Assembly (NCBI GenBank): GCA_902651635.1 | Contig: CACRSC010000011.1 | Span: 825,353 to 889,352 of the forward strand | Direction of reading: 5' to 3' | Origin: Mastigamoeba balamuthi | Taxonomy: Eukaryota > Evosea > Mastigamoebida > Mastigamoebidae | Length of the DNA: 64,000 nt | Shown here: positions 32,875 through 44,764 of the stretch, one piece after another | Numbering within the stretch: the first letter of the stretch is position 1 | How the letters are laid out: every line of letters starts with the position of its first letter | Made by a program: the position numbers and the translations under genes | The notes under the pieces: model-generated | Seen by the model: the letters and a program-made list of their open reading frames with translations, nothing else | Told to the model about the DNA's origin: nothing | Databases searched by the model: none

Positions 32875-35157
32875 TCACTGGACGAGGTGCGAGCGCTCCT
32901 CCTCCGACCTGAGCAGCTTGCGCCTCTGCCAGAAGATGAACCCCACAACGGCCCCGGCCACGGCGACCACGGTGAGCACGCTGAGAGTCACAGCGAGCGC
33001 CACGCCGCGCCTCCTGGACCTCCCCGAGTCCGACGCTATCTCTTGGCTGGGCGAGAACGACCCCGGCTCAGAAGACGACGACACTTGAGAGGAGGAGGGC
33101 CTCGCCCCAGACCCCGAGCCGCTGGACGGCGCGGACCCAGAGCCCCGAGACGAGGCGGACGACGAGACCAACCTCTCTTCAGAGGACGACGTCCTGGCCG
33201 GCGACGGCGACGACGACGACAGCGTCGAGGACGACGAGGAGGGGCAGTCGTCAGTGTCCAGGCCGCAGGCGCCGTGGCACCACGCGCAGCCGGGCTGGGC
33301 CGCGCACTGGTCCTGCGTCGCCTGCTGCCTGCAGACGGCGGCCCTGTCGGTGCACTTGCCGTCGCGCCAGATGCAGTGGTTGGGCGAGCTCTCGCAGTCG
33401 CCCTGCGCGCTGAGCGTCGCGCAGGCGGGGCACCTCGAGCGGGCCCAGCAGTACTGGCCGCACCAGTCGCAGCTGCTGTTGGCCAGCGCGCACTGGGCCC
33501 TGGCCTGCAGGCCGCTGCACCGCGCGTAGGGGAAGACGACGTAGGCCCTGTCCTGCGGCTGGCTGTCGCAGCCCGTGCCGCTGTGGCAGTAGTTCTCGCC
33601 GACGACGATGTCGGCGACGCCGTCGCCGTTGAGGTCGCTGCCGCCGCTGGCCGACATCCACCCGGACGAGGCCGCCGTCTGGACCCACAGCACGCCGTCT
33701 GCGTCGAGCGGGAGCACCCGCGGCCACGCGCCCCTGCGGCCCAGGACGACCTTGGCGCCGCCCCTGTTCCACGACTGCGACGAGCAGTAGAGCACGCTGC
33801 AGCTCCACCCCAGCACGACGTCGTCGACGCCGTCGGCGTTGACGTCGCCGGCGCGCGCGATGGGCACCTCGGGGCTGGGCGACCGGCAGTAGCAGCCCGC
33901 GGGCAGCCCCTCGCGCGCGATGGCCGTCGTCGCGTTGTCGGTGGTGAAGTCGACGCTGCGGCCGGCGGCGGGCCACTGCCTGCGGCCCATGACGACGTAG
34001 TGGTTGTGGGGCGAGGGCGAGCGGTAGACCGAGACGCCGATGTCCGCCAGGCCGTCGCCGTTGACGTCGCCGACGACGTTGGCGTCGAAGCTGGCGACGT
34101 GGTCCGAGGACCCCGTCGGCCACGGGTGGCCGATGGTGGCGTAGCCCAGCGCCTCCTCCTTGCCGGCCGCCAGCTCCGCGGGCCACGCCGCCGGCGCCCT
34201 GCGGCCCCACACGACGTAGAACGTCGCCGAGTAGGTGCCCAGCACCAGGTCGTCGATGCCGTCGCCGTTGACGTCCCCGCCGCCGCCGACCGTGTGCCCC
34301 AGCTCCTGTCTGCACGTGCTCTGCGGCAGCTGCATCACCAGCCCCCGCAGGTCCTTGACGTTCTGCACAGCCCGAAATCAGGAATCGATATGGGAGGGGG
34401 AGGGGCTCCGGCGCGGGAGAGGGCCGCGCACAGCGCTGCTGGGCCAGGGGCCCGTCATGCCGAAGACGACCGTGACGCGGCACTGCTCGTCGCTGCGCGC
34501 GCCGACGGCGAGGTCCGCGAGGCCGTCGCCGTTGATGTCGCCGACGACTGCGACCCTGCGGCCCCAGAGCGACGGCGCGCCTGCGGCCGAGGACTCGAGG
34601 ACGGCGACGCCGCTGGCCTGCCCGAGGCTGAGGTCCAGCGTCGTGGGCCACCTGCCGCGCGGGCGGCCGAAGACCACGTAGGCCCTGCCGTCGGCACTGC
34701 CCGCGTCCTGCGCGCCGATGACGAAGTCGGCCACGCCGTCGCCGTTGAGGTCGCCGCGGCCCGAGACGCTGCAGCCCGTCGAGTCCTCGGCCTCGGCGCG
34801 GTTGTAGAGCGTCACGTCGGGGTGGGCCACGTCGCGGGCCCACGGGCCCTGGCGCCCGAAGTGCAGGTAGACCAGCCCGGCCACGCGCGGCGCCGTCACG
34901 ACGTAGTCGCCGAGGCCGTCGCCGTCGACGTCCCCGACGCTGGCGACGACCGACGCGTACTGCGAGGCCCGCGAGAGCTTCGACGACGTCGTGTAGTCGG
35001 GCAGCACGTGCGACCCCGTGCGGCCGTCCAGCCCGCTCTCGCCGTTGAGCGGGCTCGGCCACGTGCCCCACGAGGTGGCAGAGGTGGCAGAGGTGGCAGC
35101 GGCTGCGGGCGCTGCGAGGAGGAGCGCCAGCGGCCAGAAGAGTTGCTGTCCTCTCAT
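32875..35157 (-). CDS. Integrin-alpha-like FG-GAP surface protein
   Basis: Two exons separated by a short intron near 34440-34375 encode about 740 residues. After a signal peptide there are seven repeats with Ca-binding loops: DVDGDGLGD, DLNGDGVAD, DINGDGLAD, DVNGDGIDD, DVNGDGLAD, DVNADGVDD, DLNGDGVAD. Seven blades make a complete integrin-alpha type beta-propeller. A Cys-rich, PSI/EGF-like module follows (CSGLQARAQC, SCDWCGQYC, GCAWCHGAC). Next come a Ser-rich, probably O-glycosylated stalk of about 90 residues, one membrane helix (VALAVTLSVLTVVAVAGAVVGF) and a tail, WQRRKLLRSEEERSHLVQ. The KxGFFKR clasp of animal integrins is absent. The likely role is adhesion or particle binding. Confidence 0.85.
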
Positions 35158-35872
35158 CGGGTGTGAGTGTGTGTGGGGTTTTGGAGAATGAGAGGCAAGC
35201 GGAAACTAAATTATTGAGGTGAACAGACCGAGGGGGGACCCGTTCTCAACCCGCAGCAGGTTTCTGCAGAGCTTCGCACGAACATCAGCGGTCATCGCCC
35301 CTTCATCTGCGAAAACCGGAGGAAAGCGTTGGAAATTCGCCAAGAAGTTGAGAAAGCTAGCGGGATCGGAGCGAGCTTTTCCTGGCTCGTGACGTAACCT
35401 GATTCTGAGCCAGAGACCGGTGGACAACGGCCGACGTCGGACTTCCTGGCCGCCCCGGCGTCGGTTGAGGCGCTCACGGGCCAACCGGTGCCAGCCCTGG
35501 CGATTCCAAAACCGCGTGCTTGTGATTTGCGCTGATTCTGGACAATTTCGTTTGCCCCAACCGGCTACGAGTTGCTGCCCACCCCCCCCCCCCACAATCC
35601 GGGGGGGGTGTGGGATGGGGATGTCCCACCAGCCCTTTCTCGAGGAGCAAGCAAGGCCCCTCCAACACAACGCAGGCTGTGCGCGGAGCAAGTGCTCTAC
35701 TCACTAAGGCTGCATTTGGTCATCTTTGTTGCGGTTGGTTACCTGAAGAAAAAAAGCACAAAGGTGTTTATCGACGGGTGTGTGTCGGTGTGTGCAATGC
35801 GTAGCGTGGTTGGGTGGAGGGGGGCGCGTGGCGCTTTTTGTCCAGCGCTTGCCGGGTATGGAGTGGGTGTCG
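35158..35872. other. Intergenic stretch without a recognised gene
   Basis: None of the short open frames here look real. The region has a long C run at 35581-35593 facing a G run at 35601-35608, which could pair as a hairpin. Confidence 0.5.
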
Positions 35873-38800
35873 TCACAACCGGGACTTGACGTCGTTGATG
35901 GCGGTGAGCCACTCCTGCTTCTCCGCCTGCGTCTCGGCCGCCACGATGAAGATGCGGAACGGCGTCACAATCTCCCACGTGACCTGCGCCTGCGGCTGGT
36001 TCGCCTGCTGCGCTGCCGCAGCCGCGCCCTCGGGCTCGCGCGGCGTGCAGAGGCTGATGCTGATGCTGGCCCACCCCTTCTGCTTGGCCCTGCGCTCCGC
36101 CCCCGACGGCTGCGCCGCGTAGAAGAGCGTCGTGCGCGTCAGCACGAACACGTACCGTCGCCAGTCGCGCGCCAGCACGCCCTTGCGCCGCAGCAGCACG
36201 CCCATCATCTTGATCTCCGACGGCAGCGCCGGGGGGCTCAGCTCGCGGGCCTGCGTCTCGCAGGCCTGCGCCGTGTGCTGCGAGGGCAGCGGCTTGGCCC
36301 TGTCCGACTGCGCGTACTTGGCCTTGATGTACTCGACGCGCAGCGCCTGCGGGGCGTTGGCCGCGGGCCGCTTCATGCCCGCCACGTAGCCCTCGAGCAG
36401 CGCGTTGGCCCGCGCGTTGCCGCGGCGCACGGCCGTCTCGAGCGCTGCGGGCGGCGTCGTGCGGGCGATAGAGCGGATGGCCGGGATGTCGGAGCTCTTG
36501 TCGGGGAAGGCGACCTTGTGCGCGTTGGCGCAGTCGGTGCAGAGGAACACGCCGGCCCACAGCGACACGTACATGATCGCCGCGCCGCCCGCCGTGCAGT
36601 CGGCGCACGCGCGGTTGTCGGGCTGGCTCGTCAGCGACTCGACAATCGCCTCGCTGCTCTGCTCGCGCAGCCTCGCCTGCGCGGCGGCCGGCAGGAACGC
36701 CTCGCCCGGCGCCATCGAGTTGCGCACGTGCCAGACCCACTGCTGCATCTGCGCGGCGTCGGCGGCGGCGACCGTGTAGAGCCGCGACGCCGTGACGACG
36801 ACGAAGCAGTGCGGACGCTCCGAGACGCGCAGCACGTGCGAGGTGACGACGGGGAGGATCTTGAGGGGCTCGGGGTCGACGCTGACGACGTCGCGGACGC
36901 CCGTGAACACGTAGACCGTCGCCGCCTTGAGCACCATGTACCGCGGCACCCACTGCCCGCGCTTGTTGAGCAGCACGCTGCCCTCGTACTCGGCGCCCTC
37001 GACGTCGACGACCTCCTCCTGCTGCTCGTCCTGCAGCGCCTCGGCCGGCGCCAGCGGCTCCGCGTGCTTGTGCGCGTCGGCCGGCAGCGGCGACGACGAG
37101 GCGCGCATGGCGGCCGGCGAGGTCGTGTTGCCGGTGCTGACGACGAGGCGCTGGCGGTGCTTCTGCAGCACGCTGCTGGCGCTCTCGTCGATGTCCGACA
37201 TCCACGCGGTCTTCTCCTCGGCGTTGATGCACGACAGCACCAGCGAGCGCGCCCCGGGCACGCGCAGCAGGAACGCGTGGTACAGCCCCTTCTTCTCGTC
37301 GTCGGGCATGTCGAACACGCCCGCCCCCTGCAGCGACACCAGCCTCTCGAACTTGTACTTGGCGTTTGCGGAGAGCACTGCAACGCAGTCGGCGTGTCAG
37401 AGGCAACGGCGGTGCTGCTGGGGAGGGGAGGGGGCAGGACGGACGGTCTTCGAGGGAACCGAGGGACAGGGGGCGCTTGCTGCCGCGCTTCCAGCGGATG
37501 GTGATGCCGTGCTCGACCTTGGGCCGCGAGAGCACCATCGCGTCGTTGAAGAGGAAGCACACGTGGCTCTGCAAGCAGCTCTTCTCGTCGAGCTCCAGCA
37601 GCACGCCCTGCCTCACGAACCTCCTGTGCGGCATCGGCAGGTTCTGCGCAGAGGGAGCGTAGTGTCAGCTTGCAGGGCTGGGGTGCAGGGCGCGCGGACC
37701 TCTGTCATGCCGACGAGCTTCTTCTGGACGCTGAGGACCTGGTTGAGGTTCTCGGCCTCGCGCTTCTTCTCGTTCACGTAGCCGGCGACGGACTTCATCT
37801 CCTTGAGCGCCTCTGAGAGCTCCTTGTAGTCGGGGTGCGACTCGGGCGTGAACCTCGCGAGGTCCTGGAGCAGCAGGACGTCTGCAGAGCATCAAGTTCC
37901 ATTAGCATATGCGATCTCGGGTAAGCGTCGTCGCAGCGTACATCGCGGGATCCGCTGGATGGGCATGATCAGGAAGCTGTTGATCTCAAGCCCGTTGCAC
38001 TCGGCGCTGCGGCGCATCTTCTCGAGGTGCTGGGCAAAGTTCTTGTTCGACTCGACCGCCTCCTGCACAGCCGCGAACGACGTCGGGTAGTTGTTCACTG
38101 CGTGGCCGCAGAACACCTGTCAGCCAGCGCACGCGACGGGAGAGAGACAGCGCAGGCCCCTACCGTAGACAGTGTAGACCTTGAGGAACTTGACGACCTG
38201 GCTGAAGATGTCGCCGAGCTTCTGGTCCGAGTTGTCCCAGTCCTTCATGCGCTCGTTGATCTTCTTGAGCAGCAGCTGGTTGTACTTGAGGATGATCTGC
38301 AGGTTGCTGAAGATGCGGCGCTGCAGCTGGTCGTTGAGCATCTGCGCCGCCGGCTTCTGGAACACCTCTGCGATCAGCTCCAGCGACTCGACGTACGACT
38401 GCTCCGACTTGTGGATCTCGTGCGCCACCTCGTTGCGCAGCGCCAGCTTCTTCTCCTCCTCGACCTTGCGCTCGTGCTCGCGCCTCTTGCGCCAGCACCT
38501 CAGCTTCACGAGCAGCTGCAGCGTGATCACGCGGCTCCTCTTCGGCGCCTCCACCAAGAGGTCCACCCTCCCGCACTTTTGCAGAGCCTCCACTGCACCC
38601 GCACGCAAGACAGTCAGCAAATCCCAGCAGTGCGGGCGGTCTTCACTCGGCTCGGGAAGCGCACCGCTCGAAGTGAAGTTCTTGCGCGCGGTGTTGATGC
38701 GGATGAGGTGCTGCGACACGGCCACGGCGTGCTGCAGCGCAGCGATCTTCTTGGCGCTCTGCAGGCGGTCGTCGTCGGGGTGGTCCGAGTCGATTTCGAG

Positions 38801-41800
38801 CTCGATGCTGCCGCTGCCGCTGCGCCTCAGCAGCTCCGCGCTGGCCCTGCGGTCCTTGAACGGCATCTCGCCCCTGAACAGCATGTTGAACAGCGGTATC
38901 GTCGAGCTGCTCCGCCTCGTCTTGGTCGCCGGCGGCGTCAGGCTGATCGACAGCCGCCCCGGGGTCGGCGACCCGCTCGGCGTCGACACCGAAGACGACT
39001 CGTCCGACGTCCGCAGGGCGCTCAGCGGCGGCGAGGCGCTCCCGGGGGCCATCGGCGAAAGCGGCGACGGTGACAGCGCTGGCGACACGGCCTTCTCCCT
39101 GTCGGGTATGAGCTCCGTAGCCGACTGGGAGACCACCAGGTGCGGGCGCTCCGCCTCGGGCCGCGTGTACTCTGCCTCGTTGACGACGACAGGTTCCTGC
39201 ACGATTGTAGGCGGCGTGGCGGGGTCCTTGGCCATATTGGCGACCTGCAGCTCGTAGACGACTGCGATGTCCGCGGGGCACGGCGGCCTCGACGATTTGT
39301 CGTGCTTGTGTGTGTGTCGCTTGCTCTTGCGCTCCTTGGTGTCGCTCTCGCCCTTGTAATCCTTCTCCGGGCGCTCTGCCTTTGCCTTCTCCTGCTCCAG
39401 CAGGTTGTGCACCGACAGCGCCTTCTCGCTGCGCGACTTCTTCAGCGACCCCGTGCTCTTGCGGTGCGAGCGCTCCTTCTTCGAGACGCTAACGGGCGCC
39501 GGCTCGGTCACGACTGCCGGGCTCTCGGGTGCAACCTGAGCGGGCTGGCCGGTGAGCTGCTGCTTCTCTTCCTCGCGCTTCTTGCGCAGCGCGCGCTCTG
39601 CCTCGCGCTGGGCCTGAATACGGCGCGCTTGCTCGGCCTCACGCTCAGCCTGCTGTCGCAAGTACTGCTCCTCCTCCTCCTGCTGCAAACGCCGCTCCCT
39701 TTCCTCCTCCGTCTCGGTCTCGGGGTGGGCGTGTGCCTCGGGGGCAGGATGCTGCTCAGCCTTCGCCTGAGACACTTCTGCCGGGGCTGCAGCGCACTCC
39801 TTCCGAGCCTCTGCGCAGGGCTCTGCAACAGGCTCCTGAGGGGTGGCGGCGGCAACAGGCTCGGGCACAGCGACGGCAACAGGAGCGGGGGCATTGCTGG
39901 TCTCAGTGGGGGCAGGCTGCGCCTTGATTCGCGCCTCCTCGGGGGCGGGCTTTTCCTTCGGCTCCTGTGCCTCGGCCTCGGCCTTTGCCATGCGTTCCTG
40001 CTCCTCGGCAGCTCTCCGAGCTTGCTCGGCTTTCTCCTTGTGCTCTCGGTCAGCTTCGAGTTGAAGTCTCTGCTCCTCTGCTACCTTCTCGTCGCTGATT
40101 CGCTTCGCCTGGGCTGCGGCTGCCTCGTCCGCCTCGCGTGCCTTCCGCTCATCCGCCACCTTCTGTTCCTGGGCTTTGCTTGCAGCCTCCGAGTCCCCGG
40201 CCTCGGCCTCGGGTGCCTTCTCTTTGGGTGCCTGCTCTGTCGTCTGTAGCTGAGCAGGTAGCGCTTCGGGTGCCGCGGCAGTAACAGCCATTGCATCGGG
40301 TTGCTGCTCCTGACGGGGCACGGCATCTTCTGAAGCCTGCTGCGGCTCCTTTGCCTCTGCCTTTGTCGTGAGTTCTGGCTGTACGACAGAAATCTGGGAG
40401 TGCTGTGGCTCTGGCTGCGGCTGCGGCTGTGGCGTCTGTTGCTGCGGTTGCTCCTGCTGCGCTTGAGGCTGTGGTTGTGGCTGCGGCTGCTGCGGCTGCT
40501 CCTGCTGTGATTGCGGCTGCAACGGCTGCGGCTGCGGCTGCTGTACCTCGGGGACCGCAGTTTCCCTGGGGCTCTTGGACTTGTCGCGTGACTTCTTGTG
40601 CCCCTCGCCATCCTTCTTCTTCTTCTTCTTCTCCTTGTGGTCTTCCGACCGTGGCGACCCCTCGTCGGTCGACTCGTCCTCCTTGCCGTGCTTCTTGTGC
40701 TTGTGCTTCTTCTCCGACCCGTCCGATGCCTTGTCCCTGTGCTTCCTGTGCTTCCGCGTCTCGCCATCCGAGCACGACGACGTGTCCTCCGTCGACTCTG
40801 CGCCGCTCAGGTCGCCCGTGTCCGCCCTGGGCGACAGCGGTATCGACGACGACGACGCCAGCTGCGACTTGGCCGCGCCCTGGGCCTCCTGGGCCGCGCA
40901 CTGCGCGTCGGCAGCCTGCACGACAATCTCGGGGACCCCCTTGCCCGCCGCTACTGCGACTGTCGTGCGCTGCAGCTTCGGCGACACGTCGAGCTCCTCG
41001 ACGACCAGCGCCCCGGGCTTGGGCGACAGCGGCGCGCTCGACGGGCGCTCGTGCTGCACGCCGATCGCGGGCGCAAACGACGACGGTGCAGGCGGCGACA
41101 TCACCTTGTCCTTCTCCTCCCTCTCCTTCTCCTTCTCCTTGTCCTTCTTGTCCTTGTCCTTGCTCTTGTCGTCGGCTAAGATCCTCGGGGAGGTGGGCCC
41201 CAGAATCTTGGGGGGCAGCTCCGGGGGCTCCAGCCTGTGCGCGTGCTTCTGCGGCGGCTGGGGCAGCTGCCGCATGGGGCGGGCTGCGGCCGGCGCCTTG
41301 GCCTCGGCCGCGGCGTGGTGCTGGTGCTTGCTGTGCGCGGGCGGGGCGGGGCGCGGAGGCGGCTCAGGCGCGCTGGGCGTCGCTGTGGCATTGGGGAATT
41401 TCTGCAGCAGGAAGAACACAAGGCCCATCGACTGCTTCAGGTTCCCCGTGGCAATCTCTGCAGCCGCAGCGTCAGTCCCGGGTCGCGGGGAAGAGGTGGG
41501 GGGTGCCTTGCGAGTTGAGGCCGACGACGGTGAAGCCGAGGGTGGTCTCGATGAAGTGGATGGCCACGTTGATGTTGTCGAGCTTCTGCGGCAGGAAGTG
41601 CGCGCGGCGCGTGTACCGCCCGACCACCTTGCCTGTCAGGATCTCGAGCAGGTTAATGAGCGCCACGCCGTCGGCGAAGCTGCGCGATCCCCCCGTCAGT
41701 AAATGCGGTACGGTCGCCCTGAGATTTTGACCCCACAGAGCGCCTGGGGGGATCCGCACTCGGACGACAGGTTGGTGATGCGCAGTGCTCTGCGGGCAAG

Positions 41801-42123
41801 CAGTGTGTTCATCCAATCAACAAACTGCCTGTCGGTGTCGGTGCGCGTCAGCAGCGTGCGCGGAAATGGCGCCCCCCCGCCGGAGCCCTCCGCGGGCCCC
41901 CAGCGAGGGAACCCGGGGAGATTGCACTCCGGGCGCCCCCCGGCGGCGTTCAAAAAAGATATTTTCCCACGGATCGATTCGAAATGTCCGCGCACGGGGC
42001 GCAAAGGAGCATTTCGCAACCGGGCACTTGCGCCGCAAGTGCAGCGACCGAGCGAGCAGCGGGCGAGGGCGAGGGTGCGGGCACAACGCGGGCGTACTTC
42101 TGTTGTATCGACTCCCAGTCCAT
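35873..42123 (-). CDS. Very large CH-RhoGEF-PH-PH-ArfGAP-PH signalling protein
   Basis: About 1,750 residues. The N-terminal CH domain is split by an intron (FVDWMNTLLARRALRITNLSS, then FADGVALINLLEILTGKVV, and GFTVVGL). A huge exon (about 41428-38166) carries Lys/Asp/Glu and Pro/Gln-rich low-complexity and coiled-coil sequence (PQPQPQPQAQ), then the DH domain: NEVAHEIHKSEQSYVESL, FSNLQIILKYNQLLLKKI, INSFLIMPIQRIPR. PH1 (RFVRQGVLLELDEKS) and PH2 (YEGSVLLNKRGQWVPRYMVL) follow. The ArfGAP zinc finger is CADC-x(16-17)-CTDC, and PH3 (MMGVLLRRKGVLARDWRRYV) closes the protein. In the ArfGAP the arginine finger position (CSGIHR in active members) reads CANAHK, so GAP activity is doubtful. The 5' exon (MDWESIQQKY at 42123) is a guess. 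The protein should link Rac/Rho activation to Arf membranes and actin. Confidence 0.82.
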
Positions 42124-42470
42124 TTTCCGAGGGATCAAGGGACGCAGACCCCGCGCTGGCGAGTGGGTTGCAGACGGCTCGAGCTGGGGGTTGGTAGAGT
42201 GCGACGACGTGGCACTCCTCGCGCTGCCCGACCCGGAGTGTCGTGCCTTTTATGCTGGTTTTCGGTTGCAAATAAATGTAGCCCACCAGATACAAAAGAT
42301 ACGCCCCCGGACAGGCGATGAACTGAACGTGTCGCTGTTTCGGGAAAGCAATAAGTTGCGCTTGCTGTGCAACGATGATGGGCTACAGTATTTCCTGGGT
42401 TCGCCGGTTGGGAGCGGGGGAGCGTGTGGGAGCTGCGGACTTCTGGCGACTACTTCTACTTCTCTTCTCT

Positions 42471-43314
42471 TCAGTCCGACGCTCGGAACGAGACAGAGGC
42501 GTCCACCTGGTGGATCTTCGTCGTGAACGAGCGCAGGCGCACCTCCTGCGACTTGGCAATGTACTTGGGGTCGCTCTCCTCCCACAGCGTCGGCACCCCG
42601 ACGTCCATGTCCGTGAACACCAGCAAATCAAACGAGCCTGTTGCCGCCGCCAGGCGTCAGTGGGAGTGGGGAGCGCAGAGGGCAAACACAGCCGGAGCCC
42701 AGAGTCTGCAGACCCTCTGCCCCCCTTCCAGTGGCGCACATGGCTCGTCAAGGAGCGGCAGGAAGGTGACGCTGGCGGTGATCTGGCGAATGATGGCGCG
42801 GATTTCGGCCTGGATTTCCGCAAGGGGCTTCTCGGCGGGCTGCGCGCCAGCCGCAGGGCGCGTGGTCTGTATCGCGAAGGTCCACCTCTCAAGCGTCTGC
42901 CCGCTCTCCAGGCCCGACACCACCAGCACCAGCTTCTTGACGCTCCCGTCCGCCAGCCACTCTGTTCCCGCGCAAACAGCCCGAGGGAGGCGCCCCCTCC
43001 TTGTCGGTGGGCTGAACCGTCGGGGAGGTTTTTGGCGCGTACGGCGCAGCTGGGAGAGGACAGACGACAGGTACTTCTGGAGCTCGTTGTCGGTGGTGAC
43101 GAGCATGGTGAGGCCGTAGTGCTCGACGCGCTTGAAGTCCTCGGGCGGGTACACGCCGCGCTGGTACAGTATGCTGTTGATACTGTACGCTGCCCCCCGC
43201 ACACACACATAAGAGCGCGCCAAGGCACAGTCAGCGGCAGAGCCCCGCACCAAAGAACTCGGACACGATGTCCACGGAGCCCTTGAGCGTGATAGCGTTC
43301 TTGGTGGCCTGCAT
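42471..43314 (-). CDS. MAD2: Mitotic checkpoint protein MAD2
   Basis: The HORMA domain is unmistakable: ITLKGSVDIVSEFF, YSINSILYQRGVYPPEDFKRV, YGLTMLVTTDNELQKYL, EWLADGSVKKLVLVVSGLES, LERWTFAIQT, EIRAIIRQITASVTFLPLLDEPC and, in the last exon, SFDLLVFTDMDV and EEVRLRSFTTKIHQVDASVSF, the safety-belt end. The start is the ATG at 43314 (MQATKNAITLKG). Four exons are split by short introns (about 43252-43188, 43065-42960 and 42723-42640). MAD2 binds MAD1 or CDC20 at unattached kinetochores and inhibits the APC/C. The window therefore documents a spindle checkpoint component in this organism. It shares the - strand with the E2 gene 180 bases upstream. Confidence 0.95.
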
Positions 43315-43494
43315 GTTTCCCCAGCGCTTTCGGGTCTGAGAACAAATCTCCTGAAGATTCCCTTGCTCTCGCCCAATGAAGTGTTGATTCGCGGGGAGAT
43401 TTCCAAACAAACCGCTTGTCTGGCGGGGCAATTCAGCTGTCTGTTCGTCCCATTGGGAAGGGGAGTGTTATGGGGGAGTGTCCACTGGGCTTTC

Positions 43495-44581
43495 TTAGTG
43501 CTTTTGGGGCGCCGCCGACTGGCCGGCGAGGTTGAGGGACGCCTCGACCGTCTGCCTGACGCGCCTCTTGTACGCCTCCCTGTTGCTCCTCCACATTTTC
43601 TGGTTCCGTTTCTCCGTTAGAATACCGCGTATTTCCACGCGCGGGGGGAACTGCGTCGCACGGCGGCATCGATGTTGGCGGGGCTCTCGTCGTTGGGCTC
43701 AGCGAGCATGCTGACCACCGAGATGAGGATCTTCTCGATCGACTGCACCGGCGACCACCTGTTGCCGGGAGGACGGGGGAGGAAAGGGACATTGAGGCCG
43801 TGCCGATTCCCCCCCTGATTTGCCCCCCCCCCGGAGCTGCATCGTACCGTTCCGCGGCAGACTCGTAGTGCATGGGGTCTGCGCCAGGCGCGTGGAGGAT
43901 GCTGATGCACACGTCCCCGTTGGGGTAGACTATTTTGGCGCGAGCACAGAGGGGCGAGGGAAAAGGGGAGCGCGGAGGTGTATCAGCGGCGCAGAACGGC
44001 ACAGCGCGCGCGGCAGAGGACTACTGGGAGGCAAGGCGCACTGTTGGGGTGCCACATGGGGCAAGTGAAGCGCATCTTCGGCGGGCTGGCAGGGGGGGGG
44101 GAAAGCGTCGGGGCGGTCAGAGCTCTCTGCGCCAAGAGAAAGCGCAGCGAAAGGCGTCCGCCCGCACCTCAGGGGGTAGTCCGGGGGGAACGCCAGCGTT
44201 GCCGTGAACGCGCCGCCGGCGTAGTCCGTGTCGTCGGGGCCCCTGGGAGGCGGGCGATCGCACGCACCTCAGTTGAAGATACGGGGCGGGGCGGAGGTGG
44301 GGGGAGAAATATCCCGATGGCGGACATGATAACAGCCTCCCACAGGAAGTAGTTGCCCTCGTCGACGGGCCCGGCAGCGACGCCCGGGGGAGGGTCCTCA
44401 GTCATCCCTGGGTGGTGGGTGGGCGAGCGATTCGGGACGTGAAAAGAAGCCCGAGCACCGAATTCAATTTCTAGATCCGATCGGGGACCCGAGAGACCCG
44501 GAACGCCCCGGACGCACTCTTGTACTCCTGCATAAGGCGCTTGAGCGCCACGCCGGAGGCCGTCCCCTTTGCCTTGAGCAT
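43495..44581 (-). CDS. UBE2G2: Ubiquitin-conjugating enzyme E2, UBE2G2/Ubc7 type
   Basis: Six exons: [21 protein letters not shown] at 44581, [76 protein letters not shown], and the end [20 protein letters not shown]. The catalytic Cys is in VCISIL. The [12 protein letters not shown] acidic loop after it is the 13-residue insertion that marks the Ubc7/UBE2G class. [32 protein letters not shown] follows as in UBE2G2, although some of it reads through an intron edge. This E2 works with ER-membrane E3 ligases in ERAD. The gene is head-to-head with the DBP5 helicase gene (183 bases between starts). Confidence 0.93.
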
Positions 44582-44710
44582 CCGCCAAGAGTGGAGCGAA
44601 GTTGCGCTGCGCCCGAAATAAAAGTAGTATCACCCCGGGGTGCGCCTTGTGTCACAGGATTCTCTGGCCAGAAGATACCGCAATCTTAGTGCTCTTTGTG
44701 ACGCACCGGC

Positions 44711-44722
44711 TGATATCTCGCC
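44711..44722 (+). promoter_or_regulatory. GATATC-type element in the E2/DBP5 divergent promoter
   Basis: TGATATCTCGCC lies about 43-54 bases before the DBP5 start at 44765, at the usual spacing of the recurrent GATAT core. Confidence 0.3.
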
Positions 44723-44764
44723 CACTTAACCAGAAGAACTTCCCCATCACCCATCAGCTGCCGA

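Noticed and set aside
32887-35166. A 759-codon + strand open frame opposite the FG-GAP gene
   Set aside because: It is an Arg/Ala/Pro-rich mirror of GC-rich coding on the other strand and has no domain; the - strand protein has seven clear FG-GAP blades.
35581-35610. The C-run/G-run hairpin as a transcription terminator
   Set aside because: Rho-independent hairpin terminators are bacterial; in a nuclear genome this is better seen as a simple homopolymer palindrome.
35206-35707. Short overlapping open frames on both strands between the FG-GAP and RhoGEF genes
   Set aside because: They overlap one another in several frames, include homopolymer-coded runs and match no family.
39140-40249. A Leu-rich + strand open frame of 369 codons that looks like a membrane protein
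   Set aside because: It is antisense to the Lys/Glu/Gln-rich linker of the RhoGEF gene; Glu/Lys codons read backwards as Leu/Phe, giving false membrane helices.
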